Origin: Syntrophaceae bacterium UBA6252
Lineage (GTDB): Bacteria > Desulfobacterota > Syntrophia > Syntrophales > UBA6807
DNA length: 39,210 nt
Direction of reading: 5' to 3'
Assembly (NCBI GenBank): GCA_002441265.1
Contig: DJVQ01000006.1
Coordinates: forward strand, 1 to 39,210
Position numbers and translations under genes: made by a program
Notes under the pieces: model-generated
Told to the model about the DNA's origin: nothing
The model's database searches: none
Seen by the model: the letters and a program-made list of their open reading frames with translations, nothing else
Part shown: positions 23,642 to 32,705 of the stretch, piece by piece
Layout: each line of letters begins with the position of its first letter
How positions within the stretch are numbered: position 1 is the first letter of the stretch

Positions 23642-25009
23642 TTATCTCCTTTGCGTCAGTACTGGGGCGACTTCGGGAATTCCGCTCTCCTCCGGTCCTT
23701 TCCGGCCGTACTTGAAGAGGAGGTAGAAATCCACGGCGGCAAGCCCCCCGTAGAGAATGGTCAGGCCGATCAACGACCCGGCGACCTGGATGGTGTCAAT
23801 GGATTTTGAAACGGCGTCCGCCGTCTTGAGAACACCGTAGACGATCCAGGGCTGGCGTCCCAGCTCCGCCACGACCCAGCCGAGCTGCCCGGCGATGTAC
23901 GGCGCCGGGATGGAGAAGAGGGCGACCGTCAGAAAGAGGCGGCGATCCTCAAAATCCCTTCTGCCGGAGAGGTAGATCCCGGCAAGCGTGACAAGGATCA
24001 TCAGGAAACCCAGGGCCACCATGATCCGGAAACTGAAAAAAGTCGCCGTCACCGGCGGCCGGAGCTCCTTCGGGAAGTCCCTGAGCCCCCTCACCACCGC
24101 GTCGGCGTCGTGATAGGCGAGGAGACTGACCATCCTGGGAAGGGACAGAAGCTCGATGCTGTTCTTCTCGCCCCCCTCGTCGGGCACCAGGATGAGATGC
24201 ATCGGCGCTCCCTGCTGCGTTTCCCAGACCGACTCCATGGCCGCGAATTTCGTCGGCTGGACTTTGGCGATCTCCACGGCATGAAAGTCGCCCGTCAGGA
24301 CGACGAGGAGGCAGGAGACAAACCCGAAGACGGCGGCCGCCCGGAAAGAGCGCCTGAAGAAGGCCGTCTCGTTTTTTCTCAGGAGGTGCCAGGCGGAGAT
24401 GCCCATGATGAAGAACGCGGCCACGACATAGCCGGATGTCACGGTATGGGCGAATTTGATGAGACCGTAGGGGTTCAGCAGGAGGGCGGCGAAATCGATC
24501 ATCTCGGCCCGGACCTGCCCGGCGGCGTTTTGCACCAGATGATAGCCCACGGGCTGCTGCATCCAGCCGTTGGCCAGAAGAATCCACAGCGCGGACAGAT
24601 TCGTCGCCACGGCGACAATCCACATGGCCGCGGCATGCATTTTCCTGGAAACCCTGTTCCAGCCGAAGATCCACACCCCGATGAAGACCGACTCCAGAAA
24701 GAAGGCCATCGTGGCTTCGATGGCCAGGGGAGCGCCGAAGATATCCCCCACGTACTTAGAGTATTCCGCCCAGTTCATACCGAACTGAAACTCCAGCGTA
24801 ATCCCCGTCACCACGCCGAGGGCGAAGTTGATGAGAAAGAGCCTGCCCCAGAACTTGGCCATCCGCAGCCATGTCTCATCGCCCGTCGTGACGTAACGGG
24901 TCTCGAAATAGGCTGTGAGGATGGAAAGGCCCAGGGTGAGGGGAACAAAGACGAAGTGAAACATGCTGGTAACGGCAAACTGCAACCGGCTGAGCGTCAG
25001 CACGTCCAT
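23642..25009 (-). CDS. cydA: Cytochrome bd oxidase subunit I
   Basis: A 455-residue membrane protein, the heme-bearing subunit of cytochrome bd. It shows the early histidine H18 in SMFHFVFVPLTLG (heme b595 ligand), AHTVTSGYVVAAFF with the heme b558 histidine, and the GRQPW motif near the C-terminal third. The shorter length compared with E. coli CydA (522) and the missing insertion after the Q-loop place it in the short-Q-loop class. It oxidises quinol and removes oxygen without pumping protons; in an anaerobe its likely role is protection. GAGGAGGT precedes the ATG. A palindrome sits between it and the rrf2 gene. Confidence 0.95.
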   Translation of the reverse strand: MDVLTLSRLQFAVTSMFHFVFVPLTLGLSILTAYFETRYVTTGDETWLRMAKFWGRLFLINFALGVVTGITLEFQFGMNWAEYSKYVGDIFGAPLAIEATMAFFLESVFIGVWIFGWNRVSRKMHAAAMWIVAVATNLSALWILLANGWMQQPVGYHLVQNAAGQVRAEMIDFAALLLNPYGLIKFAHTVTSGYVVAAFFIMGISAWHLLRKNETAFFRRSFRAAAVFGFVSCLLVVLTGDFHAVEIAKVQPTKFAAMESVWETQQGAPMHLILVPDEGGEKNSIELLSLPRMVSLLAYHDADAVVRGLRDFPKELRPPVTATFFSFRIMVALGFLMILVTLAGIYLSGRRDFEDRRLFLTVALFSIPAPYIAGQLGWVVAELGRQPWIVYGVLKTADAVSKSIDTIQVAGSLIGLTILYGGLAAVDFYLLFKYGRKGPEESGIPEVAPVLTQRR

Positions 25010-25062
25010 TGGTTACCTCCTCTCTTCATGCGGATGGATGCACGGACCTTCATTCAACAACA

Positions 25063-25089
25063 CCAATAGGACCTGAATGGTCCAATATA
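25063..25089 (-). promoter_or_regulatory. Candidate Rrf2 operator and -10 upstream of cydA
   Basis: GGACC (25069-25073) and GGTCC (25079-25083) form an inverted repeat with a 5-base centre, flanked by two direct copies of CCAATA (25063 and 25082). A TATATT (25089-25084, minus strand) abuts it and could be the cydA -10; no good -35 is seen. The site suits control of cydAB by the adjacent Rrf2 protein. Confidence 0.4.
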
Positions 25090-25100
25090 ACGCAAAAAAA

Positions 25101-25505
25101 TTATTTGCCGGCCAGGTCCTTCAACGTGTACTCCCCCAGCATGGACCGCATCTTCTCCTGGACGCGGCCCCACACGGGATGAACGGGGCAGAAGGAATCG
25201 CGGCCGCACGTTCCCTTGGCAATGAGGCATCGGTTCAGGATGATCGGCCCTTCCACGGCCTCCACGATCTCCAGGAGCGTAATCGCTTCCGCCGGACGTC
25301 CCAGTACGAAACCGCCGCCCGTGCCGCGATAGGAACTGACCAGTCCCACCTTGCTCAGATGTTGAAAGATCTTCGCCAGAATCGCCGGAGAGGCTTCGAC
25401 GGCCGCGGCCATGTCACCGAGCAGGGTCACTTTATCCGCCGGCTGACCGGCCAGATAAACCATGCCGCGAATTGCGTAATCCCCTCGTCTTGTTATATGA
25501 AGCAT
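25101..25505 (-). CDS. Rrf2-family Fe-S transcriptional regulator
   Basis: A 134-residue winged-helix regulator of the Rrf2 family (relatives IscR, NsrR, CymR). The N-terminus LHITRRGDYAIRGMVYLA and the wing YRGTGGGFVLGRP are diagnostic. Three cysteines, in NRCLIAKGTCGRDSFC (about residues 93-108), fit an Fe-S cluster sensing NO, oxygen or cellular iron-sulfur status. It lies 91 bases upstream of cydA on the same strand, so it probably regulates the cyd-rubrerythrin genes and itself. The ATG at 25505 has a poor ribosome site but matches family N-termini. Which signal it senses cannot be told. Confidence 0.9.
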   Translation of the reverse strand: MLHITRRGDYAIRGMVYLAGQPADKVTLLGDMAAAVEASPAILAKIFQHLSKVGLVSSYRGTGGGFVLGRPAEAITLLEIVEAVEGPIILNRCLIAKGTCGRDSFCPVHPVWGRVQEKMRSMLGEYTLKDLAGK

Positions 25506-25815
25506 CCCATAATATCCATATAAGACCTTTTTGATCCTATATTGCAGCGCTCATCGCCTGTCAAGAAAAAAATGATCCCCCGGCGGTTTTTCCGCCTGTT
25601 TCTTTTCAATTGAAACCGGGAATTTGCAGGAGATTCACGGCGTCTGCGACAACGGGATCGCCTTCACAGTCGCCGTCGATGAAACGCGGTGCCATGACAC
25701 GCAAGGCGGGAAAGACCTCGCTGATGAAACAGGACGGAGGCCTTCGCCCTGGCGCATGCTTTCCGCATGATGGGTTATCCCCTTCGACGTGAACCCGCCT
25801 TTGCGGCGCGGACGT
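25506..25815. other. 310-base intergenic region between rrf2 and the ferredoxin gene
   Basis: It carries a small minus-strand hairpin (25596-25582: GGCGG, 5-base loop, CCGCC), followed ten bases later by a T-run (to 25566), a possible end for the long catabolic transcript. AT-rich sequence next to the rrf2 start (25506-25550) probably holds its promoter. A short frame ending at 25606, in the same frame as the ferredoxin gene but beyond its stop, has no recognisable product. Confidence 0.45.
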
Positions 25816-26256
25816 TCAGGCCGCCGTTTTCTCCTCTTTTTCGGGTTTTCGCATCACGATGGCCTCGGCCGGACATTCCTCGCCGCAGAAGCCGCATCCG
25901 ATGCAGGCCTTCTCGTCTTTCAGGTAAGGCCAGGCGTCCACCCCGCCCTTTCTGGGTGTCTCGGCCATGACAAGACAGCCGACGGGGCAGGCCTCGACGC
26001 AGATGCCGCAGGCCGTGCACGACTTGAGGGACACGTCCGGCCTGGGCCATTCAGAGCGTTTCACCATGACACAGACGTCATGGTTCCGATCCAGCACGGA
26101 ACCCCGGGGACACACCCTGCCGCAGGCGCCGCATTCGATGCAGGCATCGTCATCGACCGCGTGGACGGTCTTCCTCTCACCCGAAATCGCACCGGCCGGA
26201 CAGGTCCGCTTGCAGGCCCCGCATCCGTTGCAGTTTTCCGTTATTCGGTATGGCAT
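25816..26256 (-). CDS. Polyferredoxin with four 4Fe-4S motifs, partner of AOR
   Basis: A 146-residue protein built of two double-cluster ferredoxin modules: CNGCGACKRTCP and CIECGACGRVCP in the first half, CTACGICVEACP and CIGCGFCGEECP in the second. All sixteen cysteines are present, so four 4Fe-4S clusters are expected. It begins 21 bases after the aldehyde:ferredoxin oxidoreductase gene on the same strand, which points to a role as its electron acceptor or relay, similar to AorB-type partners. No membrane segment or signal is seen. A longer relay than the usual single-module partner may connect AOR to an enzyme outside the window. Confidence 0.88.
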   Translation of the reverse strand: MPYRITENCNGCGACKRTCPAGAISGERKTVHAVDDDACIECGACGRVCPRGSVLDRNHDVCVMVKRSEWPRPDVSLKSCTACGICVEACPVGCLVMAETPRKGGVDAWPYLKDEKACIGCGFCGEECPAEAIVMRKPEKEEKTAA

Positions 26257-26277
26257 ACGCGCATCACCCTCAAAAGG

Positions 26278-28230
26278 TCACCTCGATTCGAGGCCCCATT
26301 TACTCATGCACTCCCCGGTCGGTTTTCCCGTTTCAGGGTCCCAGCCGAATTCCATCCAGTATTGCCGCGTGAGTTTCTCGATATCCACGGTGCGGCCCTT
26401 GTTGGCACCCTTGGGTTGAGGCGGCAGGCCCAGGGCGCGTGCGGAAAGGCGCAATGCGAGGGGCTCGATCCCGTGCTTCACATTGAATGCCTGCTTGAGC
26501 GTCTGAATGCGCTCCCCGATTTCCAGATACTCGGCCGGAGTCCTGTTCCATCCGGTGGCCGCGTTGAGCCATGCGAACGTGGGAATCCTCCCCGCGCCGA
26601 GAAAAGAGCCGAACATGCACATGCCGCTTCCGTTGACCACGTTCATGAATTTGCTGTTGACGGCGGCGATGCGCGCCTTCTCCCCGTCCGCCTTGTACTT
26701 GGAGCCCTTGAAATAAAACAGGGCCGGTTTCGGAAGCCCTTTCACGGTTTTCCACAGCTGCCACATCTCGTAGTAGACCCACGATCCGAGGGTATGGCGG
26801 CCCGGCGTCGGCTCCACGCTGTAATGCACGGCATAGCCGGGATCGCTCCTGCCGTCGTGCATGGCGGGTTCCTGCCCGCCGGCGTGGACGAGATACCGTT
26901 CCGCGCCCCGCCCGATCCTGGCCGCGGCGATCTTCGACCCGTCGGCCAGCACGTCCCCGATGCCTTCCCGTGCCACCATCTTTTCGATGAGCGCAACCAT
27001 CGCCCCGGTGTTGCCCCAGGCGAGCTCCAATCCGCCGGTGTCCTCACGGGTAAGGATCCCGTTCTCGTAGCATTCGATGGCAAAAGCGGCCGTCGCTCCC
27101 GCCGAGATGGTGTCCATGCCGGCACGGTTGAGCAGTTCGTTCAGATAGAAGATGCTCCGGGCGTCCTCGTTCAGACACAGGCCGCCCAGAGCCAGTACGC
27201 TTTCATATTCCGGTTTATGGGTCTCCCGGTACTTCCCTTCCATGGTGCAGATCCCCCCGCATCCGAGCGGGCAGGAGTAGCAGTGGTACTTGATTTTTTC
27301 ACGTTTCCGGATCTCGTCCGGATTTACCTGGGCGGAACGCCCGAGGCCGAAATCCTCGTTGTCTCCCGCCCAGTTCTTGATGGGGGAATCCCCCCATTCG
27401 ATGGACATCTGATTGAGCGCCGTGGTTCCCCATTTGCGGTACATGCTCAGAACGAGCCTGCCGTCCATCGCCATGGCCGTGGGAAGGACCCTCAGCAGGA
27501 TTCCCATCATGGCGTTCATCCCCCCCGATATGGGAATGGAGGGAGGAACGCTTCCGTTGCATTTTTTGGTCAACGTCCGCATGGCCCCCGGGTCGTGAAC
27601 CCTGATGCGCTTCTTTCCGTCGAGGACCACCGCCTTGAGGCGCTTCGAACCCATGACCGCGCCGAGGCCCGATCGTGCAGCCATCCGGCCCCTGTCCGTG
27701 CTGACGCCGGATATGAGCGAGAGCCTTTCGCCGGCCGGACCGATGAGGGCCACGTGCGCCGTGGGGGATGCCTCGGCGATGAGCGACTGCTCCGCCTCCA
27801 CCGTGTCTTTTCCCCACAGGTGGCTTGCATCCCTCAGTTCGGCCTTTATGCCGTTTGCATACAGATAGACCGGGGATTTGCCGATACCCTTGAAGAAAAT
27901 GCCGTCATAGCCGCAACGTTTGATGGCGGGCGAGAAAAAACCGCCGCAGTTGGCATCTCCCCACGTTCCGGTCAGCGGCGACTTCCCCGTCACCATCCAT
28001 CTTCCGGTGAAAAGGCTTCCCGTCCCGGTGAGCAGGCCTGACACGAAACCGAGAACATTGTCAGGGCCCAGGGGATCGGCGCCGGCCGGAATCATATCGT
28101 AAAGAAGACGGGCCGCCAATCCCATGCCGGAGAGGTACTTCTCGTACACCTCATCGGGAACGCTCCGTTCCTTCAACTCGCCGGAGCCCAGATCGACCAG
28201 CAGGATCTTCCCCATGTATCCAAACGACAT
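26278..28230 (-). CDS. Aldehyde:ferredoxin oxidoreductase (tungsten-type AOR family)
   Basis: A 650-residue AOR-family enzyme from an ATG at 28230; GTGAGG lies 5 bases before it, whereas the alternative ATG at 28245 has no ribosome site. The start MGKILLVDLGSGELKE and the domain order are typical of AOR. The cluster motif CYSCPLGCGGIC (about 290-301) with a later cysteine binds 4Fe-4S, and the pterin-binding blocks GKSPLTGTWGDANCGG and RSGLGAVMGSKRLKAV are intact. AOR enzymes oxidise aldehydes to acids, or run in reverse, with ferredoxin, using a tungsten bis-pterin centre. The substrate-side region (HAGGQEPAMHD) differs from archaeal AOR, so specificity is open. It lies between an aminotransferase gene and its polyferredoxin. 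Confidence 0.9.
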   Translation of the reverse strand: MSFGYMGKILLVDLGSGELKERSVPDEVYEKYLSGMGLAARLLYDMIPAGADPLGPDNVLGFVSGLLTGTGSLFTGRWMVTGKSPLTGTWGDANCGGFFSPAIKRCGYDGIFFKGIGKSPVYLYANGIKAELRDASHLWGKDTVEAEQSLIAEASPTAHVALIGPAGERLSLISGVSTDRGRMAARSGLGAVMGSKRLKAVVLDGKKRIRVHDPGAMRTLTKKCNGSVPPSIPISGGMNAMMGILLRVLPTAMAMDGRLVLSMYRKWGTTALNQMSIEWGDSPIKNWAGDNEDFGLGRSAQVNPDEIRKREKIKYHCYSCPLGCGGICTMEGKYRETHKPEYESVLALGGLCLNEDARSIFYLNELLNRAGMDTISAGATAAFAIECYENGILTREDTGGLELAWGNTGAMVALIEKMVAREGIGDVLADGSKIAAARIGRGAERYLVHAGGQEPAMHDGRSDPGYAVHYSVEPTPGRHTLGSWVYYEMWQLWKTVKGLPKPALFYFKGSKYKADGEKARIAAVNSKFMNVVNGSGMCMFGSFLGAGRIPTFAWLNAATGWNRTPAEYLEIGERIQTLKQAFNVKHGIEPLALRLSARALGLPPQPKGANKGRTVDIEKLTRQYWMEFGWDPETGKPTGECMSKWGLESR

Positions 28231-28298
28231 AAAAGCCTCACTCATCAGCGTAATGAAAAAAAATGTCCGCCGGCGCCACCGCCACGGCCGGCCCTTCC

Positions 28299-29642
28299 CT
28301 ACAATGTCGCCATCACTTTATCCGCCGCCTCCAGGGTTCTCGTCACATCCTCGTCCGTGTGGGCAATGGACATGTACCATCTGCCCCCGAGCAGCGCGCT
28401 GATCCCTTCCTGTTTGAGGGCCGCCCAGAACTGGATCATTTTCCCCGCATCCATGTTCGCCATATCCTCTTCGGTGTACACGACCTTGTCGCTGTCCAGG
28501 CCGAAGGCCGTGTAGAACAGCCCGCGGGCACCCTGGATGCGCAGGGGGATGCCGTATTTCTTCGCAATGGCGCTCAAACCGTCGGTCAGCCGCTTCTGCA
28601 CCTTTTCCATCTTGGCGTACACGGCGCCGTTGTCTTTTTCAAGAATTTTGAGAGTGGCCAGAACCGCCCGCATGCCGAGGGGATTTCCGTTGAACGTACC
28701 GGGCCCCAGCACCGACCGGTCCCTGAGCTGTTCCATGATCTCGGCCTTGCCCACCACCGCGGAGAACGGCAGGCCTCCCGCCATCGCCTTCCCGAAGGTC
28801 GCAAGGTCCGGGGTCACCCCGTAGTGGCCCTGGGCGCCGCCGATCCCCGTCCTGAATCCCGTGATGACCTCGTCGATGCTCATGACGATGCCGTATTTCG
28901 TGCAAAGTTCCCTGACTTTCTGGAGAAATCCGGGTCGGGGTTCCATGGCCCCGTGATTGACGACCAGGGCTTCAAAATGGATCAACGCCACTTCGTCCCC
29001 GTATTTCTTGAGGGTATCCTCGAGAACGTCCGCGTCGTTCCAGGGCAGGAGGAACGATTCCTTGTCCGTCGCCGGCGCCCTGCCCTTGGTGAAGAAGGGG
29101 TCCGTCATGGGGTCCGCGTCGGGGTCGTAAAACGGATACGGCTTCCCTTTCGGGTTCGGATCCACCATGCCGCCGACGATATTATCGAACCACCCGTGGT
29201 AGTGGCCGCCGAACCGAATGAAATGAGGCCGGCCCGTGTAGCCGCGGGCCAGCCGGATGGCCAGCTGGACGGCTTCGCTCCCCGACAGGCAGAACTTCAC
29301 CCGTTCGGCACAGGGGACGTGCTTTACCAGTTTCTCCGCAACCTCGATGTCATCGGGGGTGTGAAACAAACCCGATCCCAGGCACGGCGAGGACGTGTCC
29401 AGCAGGTCCTTGAGCGCCTTGACATATTCGGGATGCCGGTGTCCCAGGATGTTCGGGCCAAGCCCTCCCTGATAATCGATGTATTCGTTTCCGTCCACGT
29501 CCCAGATACGGCTTCCTTCGGCGCGGACGATGAATACCCTGTGCTGGGTGGCTTCCAGAGAAACCCTCAGGTTCGTGTGTCCACCCGGATACAACGCGTT
29601 GAACTTCTCGGTCAATTCCCTGTTCTTTTCCGTTTTCAGCAT
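28299..29642 (-). CDS. Class III PLP aminotransferase, glutamate-1-semialdehyde aminomutase-like
   Basis: A 447-residue fold-type I PLP enzyme. Its opening EKFNALYPGGHTNLRV and DVDGNEYIDYQGGLGPNILGH are those of the glutamate-1-semialdehyde aminomutase branch. The PLP lysine is in TFGKAMAGGLPFSAVVG, and IDEVITGFR supplies the cofactor-binding aspartate. The ATG at 29642 has AGGAAAGGAG 7 bases upstream; the frame is open further back into the SDR gene without homology. Its place in a catabolic locus rather than with heme genes argues against a role in heme synthesis. It more likely transaminates or isomerises an amino acid or amino alcohol feeding the pathway. The substrate is unknown. Confidence 0.85.
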   Translation of the reverse strand: MLKTEKNRELTEKFNALYPGGHTNLRVSLEATQHRVFIVRAEGSRIWDVDGNEYIDYQGGLGPNILGHRHPEYVKALKDLLDTSSPCLGSGLFHTPDDIEVAEKLVKHVPCAERVKFCLSGSEAVQLAIRLARGYTGRPHFIRFGGHYHGWFDNIVGGMVDPNPKGKPYPFYDPDADPMTDPFFTKGRAPATDKESFLLPWNDADVLEDTLKKYGDEVALIHFEALVVNHGAMEPRPGFLQKVRELCTKYGIVMSIDEVITGFRTGIGGAQGHYGVTPDLATFGKAMAGGLPFSAVVGKAEIMEQLRDRSVLGPGTFNGNPLGMRAVLATLKILEKDNGAVYAKMEKVQKRLTDGLSAIAKKYGIPLRIQGARGLFYTAFGLDSDKVVYTEEDMANMDAGKMIQFWAALKQEGISALLGGRWYMSIAHTDEDVTRTLEAADKVMATL

Positions 29643-29752
29643 CTTCAGACTCCTTTCCTGTATTGAACCAAAGTATGTTCGGGCCTGACCGCCCTTCCCC
29701 TCTTTCTCCGAGATTTCGCCGTTGGAGTGGATTGTTCCGTCTCCGTTCCCTT

Positions 29753-30610
29753 CTAAAGCCCCTGCGCCATGCCGCCCGCGACGGGCATCGCCACGCCCGT
29801 GATATAACTGGCGGCGGGACTGCACAGGTACGCGACGACGTCCGCGACTTCCTCCGGTTTGCACTGGCGGCGCAGGGCGATTTTCTCAGCGGCGCGCTGC
29901 CGTGCTTCTTCGATTGAAATACCTTCCATCTGCGAGATGAACTCGTACTCGCTGTCACCCATGTCCGTGTCCACCATGCCCGGACAGATGGCGTTGCAGC
30001 GGATGCCGTAGATGCCGAACTCCGCCGCGATCGCTTTCGTCAAGCCGACCACCGCGAATTTCGACGTGACGTAGCCGCACATCAACTCGCCCGCGCCGAG
30101 TCCCGCCAGAGACGCGGTATTGACGATAACGCCGGCGCCGCCGTCGATCATCCGGGGAATGACCGACTGGCAGAAGTTGAACATGCCGGTAACGTTGACG
30201 TTCAAGCTCAGGTCCCATTGTTTCTGGCTCATTTCCAGGAAAGGACCCACGCCGACGGCCGTGCCCGCATTGTTCATCAGAATATCGATGCGGCCGAACG
30301 CCGCCATGGTCTCATCGACGCATGCGGCGATCTCGCTGCGCTTCGTAACGTCCACCTGGCAGGCCAATCCGCGGGAACCCCTTGCCTCGATCTCCCGCAC
30401 GACGCCCTGCAGCTGCGCCCAGTCGTCGCCGACGCCGTAGGCGGCAAGGTCGCCTTCATACTTGCGGCAAATATCGGTCACGACGACGTTTGCACCATGT
30501 TCGGCAAGCCGCAGTGCGGATGCGCGGCCGATTCCCTTGGGACGTCCCGCTCCGGTGACGACGGCAACCTTTCCTTTCAGTGATTTCATGAATGTTTCCG
30601 GTTGACTCAT
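29753..30610 (-). CDS. Short-chain dehydrogenase/reductase
   Basis: A 285-residue classical SDR. The nucleotide-binding loop is VTGAGRPKGIG, NNAG follows near residue 110, and the catalytic set has Ser in NTASLAG and the pair Tyr-Lys in YVTSK. It reduces a ketone or oxidises an alcohol with NAD(P). The ATG at 30610 is chosen because AAGGAGG is 8 bases upstream; a GTG nine bases earlier is possible. The stop at 29753 is 110 bases before the aminotransferase start. In a locus with an acetoin-type dehydrogenase it could be a butanediol or acetoin dehydrogenase, but many SDRs look alike. A small frame upstream overlaps its ATG. Confidence 0.88.
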   Translation of the reverse strand: MSQPETFMKSLKGKVAVVTGAGRPKGIGRASALRLAEHGANVVVTDICRKYEGDLAAYGVGDDWAQLQGVVREIEARGSRGLACQVDVTKRSEIAACVDETMAAFGRIDILMNNAGTAVGVGPFLEMSQKQWDLSLNVNVTGMFNFCQSVIPRMIDGGAGVIVNTASLAGLGAGELMCGYVTSKFAVVGLTKAIAAEFGIYGIRCNAICPGMVDTDMGDSEYEFISQMEGISIEEARQRAAEKIALRRQCKPEEVADVVAYLCSPAASYITGVAMPVAGGMAQGL

Positions 30611-30759
30611 GCCTGACACCTCCTTTGAGAGATGCTCCGCCGATGCGCCATGCCTGCGGACACCACCGGCCTCGCATGCTCGTTGCGGTTATCTTCGATG
30701 AAAATGATCCTGTTAAACGCTCCCGCCATTACCGATCCCTTCGCTCCATCGAACATCAT
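30607..30759 (-). CDS. Possible small protein coupled to the SDR gene
   Basis: A 50-residue frame starting at two ATG codons (30759 and 30756) and ending with an ATGA overlap with the SDR start (30610-30607). A GGAAAGAAG stretch precedes it. Residues 1-30 (with AGAFNRIIFIEDN) have codon use like the neighbours, and the C-terminus is Arg-rich. I recognise no family. The overlap is the main argument for reality; a chance frame is quite possible. Confidence 0.25.
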   Translation of the reverse strand: MMFDGAKGSVMAGAFNRIIFIEDNRNEHARPVVSAGMAHRRSISQRRCQA

Positions 30760-31214
30760 CGTTTCTTCTTTCCGGATCCGGCATATCTACGGCATTTCCA
30801 GCGGTTTCCCCGGCATCATCGGTATACCGGTCGACCGCGGTCGGGGATCGAACAACCCATGCTGCATCACGATGAAAAACACCCCTTTTCGCCGGCGCGT
30901 CCGCCGGCGTCCCGGTAAAGGAGGATCTCCGGATCTGCATGCCGGGCCGGTGTGTACCCGTGACGGACCGGGAGATGAACCCGGAAAGGCACCGGCTTTT
31001 TGTTCAGGGGGCCGGCAGTGATCCCGTCATTGGGGGAAAGCCCCATGACGCCCGGGAAGCCCGTAATCGGGCTGAACGGACCCGGGCGCATGGTTTTCAC
31101 TGATTTCCGGCCCTTGATCCGGTCCGGGTCGCCGAGGGGAAGGCGGGTCCGACCCGGAACCGGATCATGGCGCAGATCCGGATGATTTGTTCCTCCTTCA
31201 TGCATGAAACAAAA
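30760..31214. other. 455-base region without a gene between lpd and the SDR unit
   Basis: No frame here resembles a protein. Notable elements are two copies of the palindrome CGCCGGCG separated by four bases (near 30889-30909) and an inverted repeat CCGGATC-N8-GATCCGG (31160-31181). Neither has a T-run suitable for termination on the minus strand. The region may contain the promoter of the SDR-aminotransferase-AOR genes, but I see no clear boxes. Confidence 0.45.
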
Positions 31215-32597
31215 TCACGGCATATGGATCGCTCCGCCCGACAGCGTCAGGGCCGCTTCCATCATCGCCTCGGACAGCGTCGGATGCGGATGGATCGCAC
31301 GGGCCAGTTCTTTCACCGTCGCTTCCAGATTGATTCCCAGAACGGCTTCCGAAATCATGTCCGTGGCGTGCGGCCCGATGATATGGACTCCCAGAATCTC
31401 CCCGTATTTCTTATCGCTGACAATCTTCACCATCCCGTCCGTTTCGTTCAGGATGAGCGCCTTTCCATTGGCCCGCAGGGGAAATGTGCCTGTCCGGATT
31501 TCGTGCGACTCCTTTGCCTTCTCCTCCGTCAAACCCACGGACGCCACTTCCGGCGACGTGTAGATGCAGGAAGGCACCGCGCGGTAATCCATCCTGATCC
31601 TTTCCCCGAGCATGTTCTCCACCGCGCACTCGCCCTCGGCCGTGGCGACGTGCGCAAGCATGGCGCCCCCGACGACGTCGCCCGCCGCATAGACTCCGGG
31701 GACGCTGGTCTGCATGTACCCGTCGACGACAATGCGGCCTTTTTCACATTTGATGCCGAGCTTGCCGTCGCCCAACAGGGAAAGATCCGGTTTCCTTCCC
31801 ACGGTGAGGAGAATCTTTTCCGCGGTCACCGCTTTTTCCTCATCGTTCACGGAATAGACCACCGTGTTCCCGGTCTCCCGATGATCGATCCGCTTCGCCG
31901 CCGCGCCGGTGGCAACCTCGATCCCGGAACGGACCAGCATGTTCTCCAGCAGTGCCGCAATCTGCCTGTCCGATCCCGGCAGGAGCCCGGGCGTCAATTC
32001 TATAATGGTGACCTTTGTCCCCATGGCGTTGAGAAACTGGCCGAATTCGACCCCGATGACGCCCCCGCCGATGATGACGACGCTCTTCGGGAGACGCTCC
32101 ATTTCGAGGAACCGGGTGCTGTTCATGACATCGGGCCCGTCGATGCCTTCGATCGGAATGGCCATCGATGTCGATCCCGTGGCGATCAGGACATCATCGG
32201 ACGAGATCTGCCTGCCCGTTTCTTCGATGACCACGGTCCCGGGACCGCGCAGTGCCGCCGTACCCTGGATCACCTCGACTTTTTTCGCGGCAAGCAGACC
32301 CTGGACGCCCCTTGACAGCTGAGCGACAACGGCGTTCTTGCGCCCCATGATCGCGCTGAAATCCACCGCCGCCTCAGCGCATTTGATCCCGAAAACATCG
32401 GATTCCCTGATCGTACGGAGGACATCCGCGGACTGAAGCAGTGCTTTGGTCGGAATGCAACCCCGATTCAGACAGGTCCCGCCGAGCGCTTTTTTCTCGA
32501 TCAGGACGACTTCGGCGCCCATTCGGGCGGCCCGGATCGCGGCGGGATACCCGCCGACCCCGCCGCCGATTATCGTGATTCGCTTTTTTTGTGTCAT
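31215..32597 (-). CDS. lpdA: Dihydrolipoamide dehydrogenase (E3)
   Basis: A 460-residue flavoprotein. FAD binding is by IIGGGVGGYPAAIRAARMG, the redox disulfide is GGTCLNRGCIPTK (residues about 40-52), the NAD site is VIIGGGVIGVEFGQ, and the C-terminal catalytic pair is in IHPHPTLSE. It reoxidises the dihydrolipoyl arm of the E2 protein and reduces NAD. The start at 32597 lies 6 bases after GGAG; the frame is open further upstream without homology. It is the last gene of the unit E1-alpha, E1-beta, E2, lipB, lipA, lpd. All key residues are intact. Confidence 0.93.
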   Translation of the reverse strand: MTQKKRITIIGGGVGGYPAAIRAARMGAEVVLIEKKALGGTCLNRGCIPTKALLQSADVLRTIRESDVFGIKCAEAAVDFSAIMGRKNAVVAQLSRGVQGLLAAKKVEVIQGTAALRGPGTVVIEETGRQISSDDVLIATGSTSMAIPIEGIDGPDVMNSTRFLEMERLPKSVVIIGGGVIGVEFGQFLNAMGTKVTIIELTPGLLPGSDRQIAALLENMLVRSGIEVATGAAAKRIDHRETGNTVVYSVNDEEKAVTAEKILLTVGRKPDLSLLGDGKLGIKCEKGRIVVDGYMQTSVPGVYAAGDVVGGAMLAHVATAEGECAVENMLGERIRMDYRAVPSCIYTSPEVASVGLTEEKAKESHEIRTGTFPLRANGKALILNETDGMVKIVSDKKYGEILGVHIIGPHATDMISEAVLGINLEATVKELARAIHPHPTLSEAMMEAALTLSGGAIHMP

Positions 32598-32705
32598 CAT
32601 CTTCTCCAAGTATTTCTCATCTTCATGAATGGTTCTTCCACGCAACCGCCGACAGTCGCCGCCGTTTTCATGGAAAACGGTTTTCCTTCCGTCACGGGGG
32701 TCCCG

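Noticed and set aside
25606..25812. Short minus-strand frame after the ferredoxin stop, in the same frame
   Set aside because: No ribosome site near any start codon and no recognisable family; readthrough of the ferredoxin stop has no support.
30889..30909. CGCCGGCG repeats as a terminator or recombination site
   Set aside because: Self-palindromic GC-rich octamers are expected at this GC content and no T-run or flanking integrase is present.
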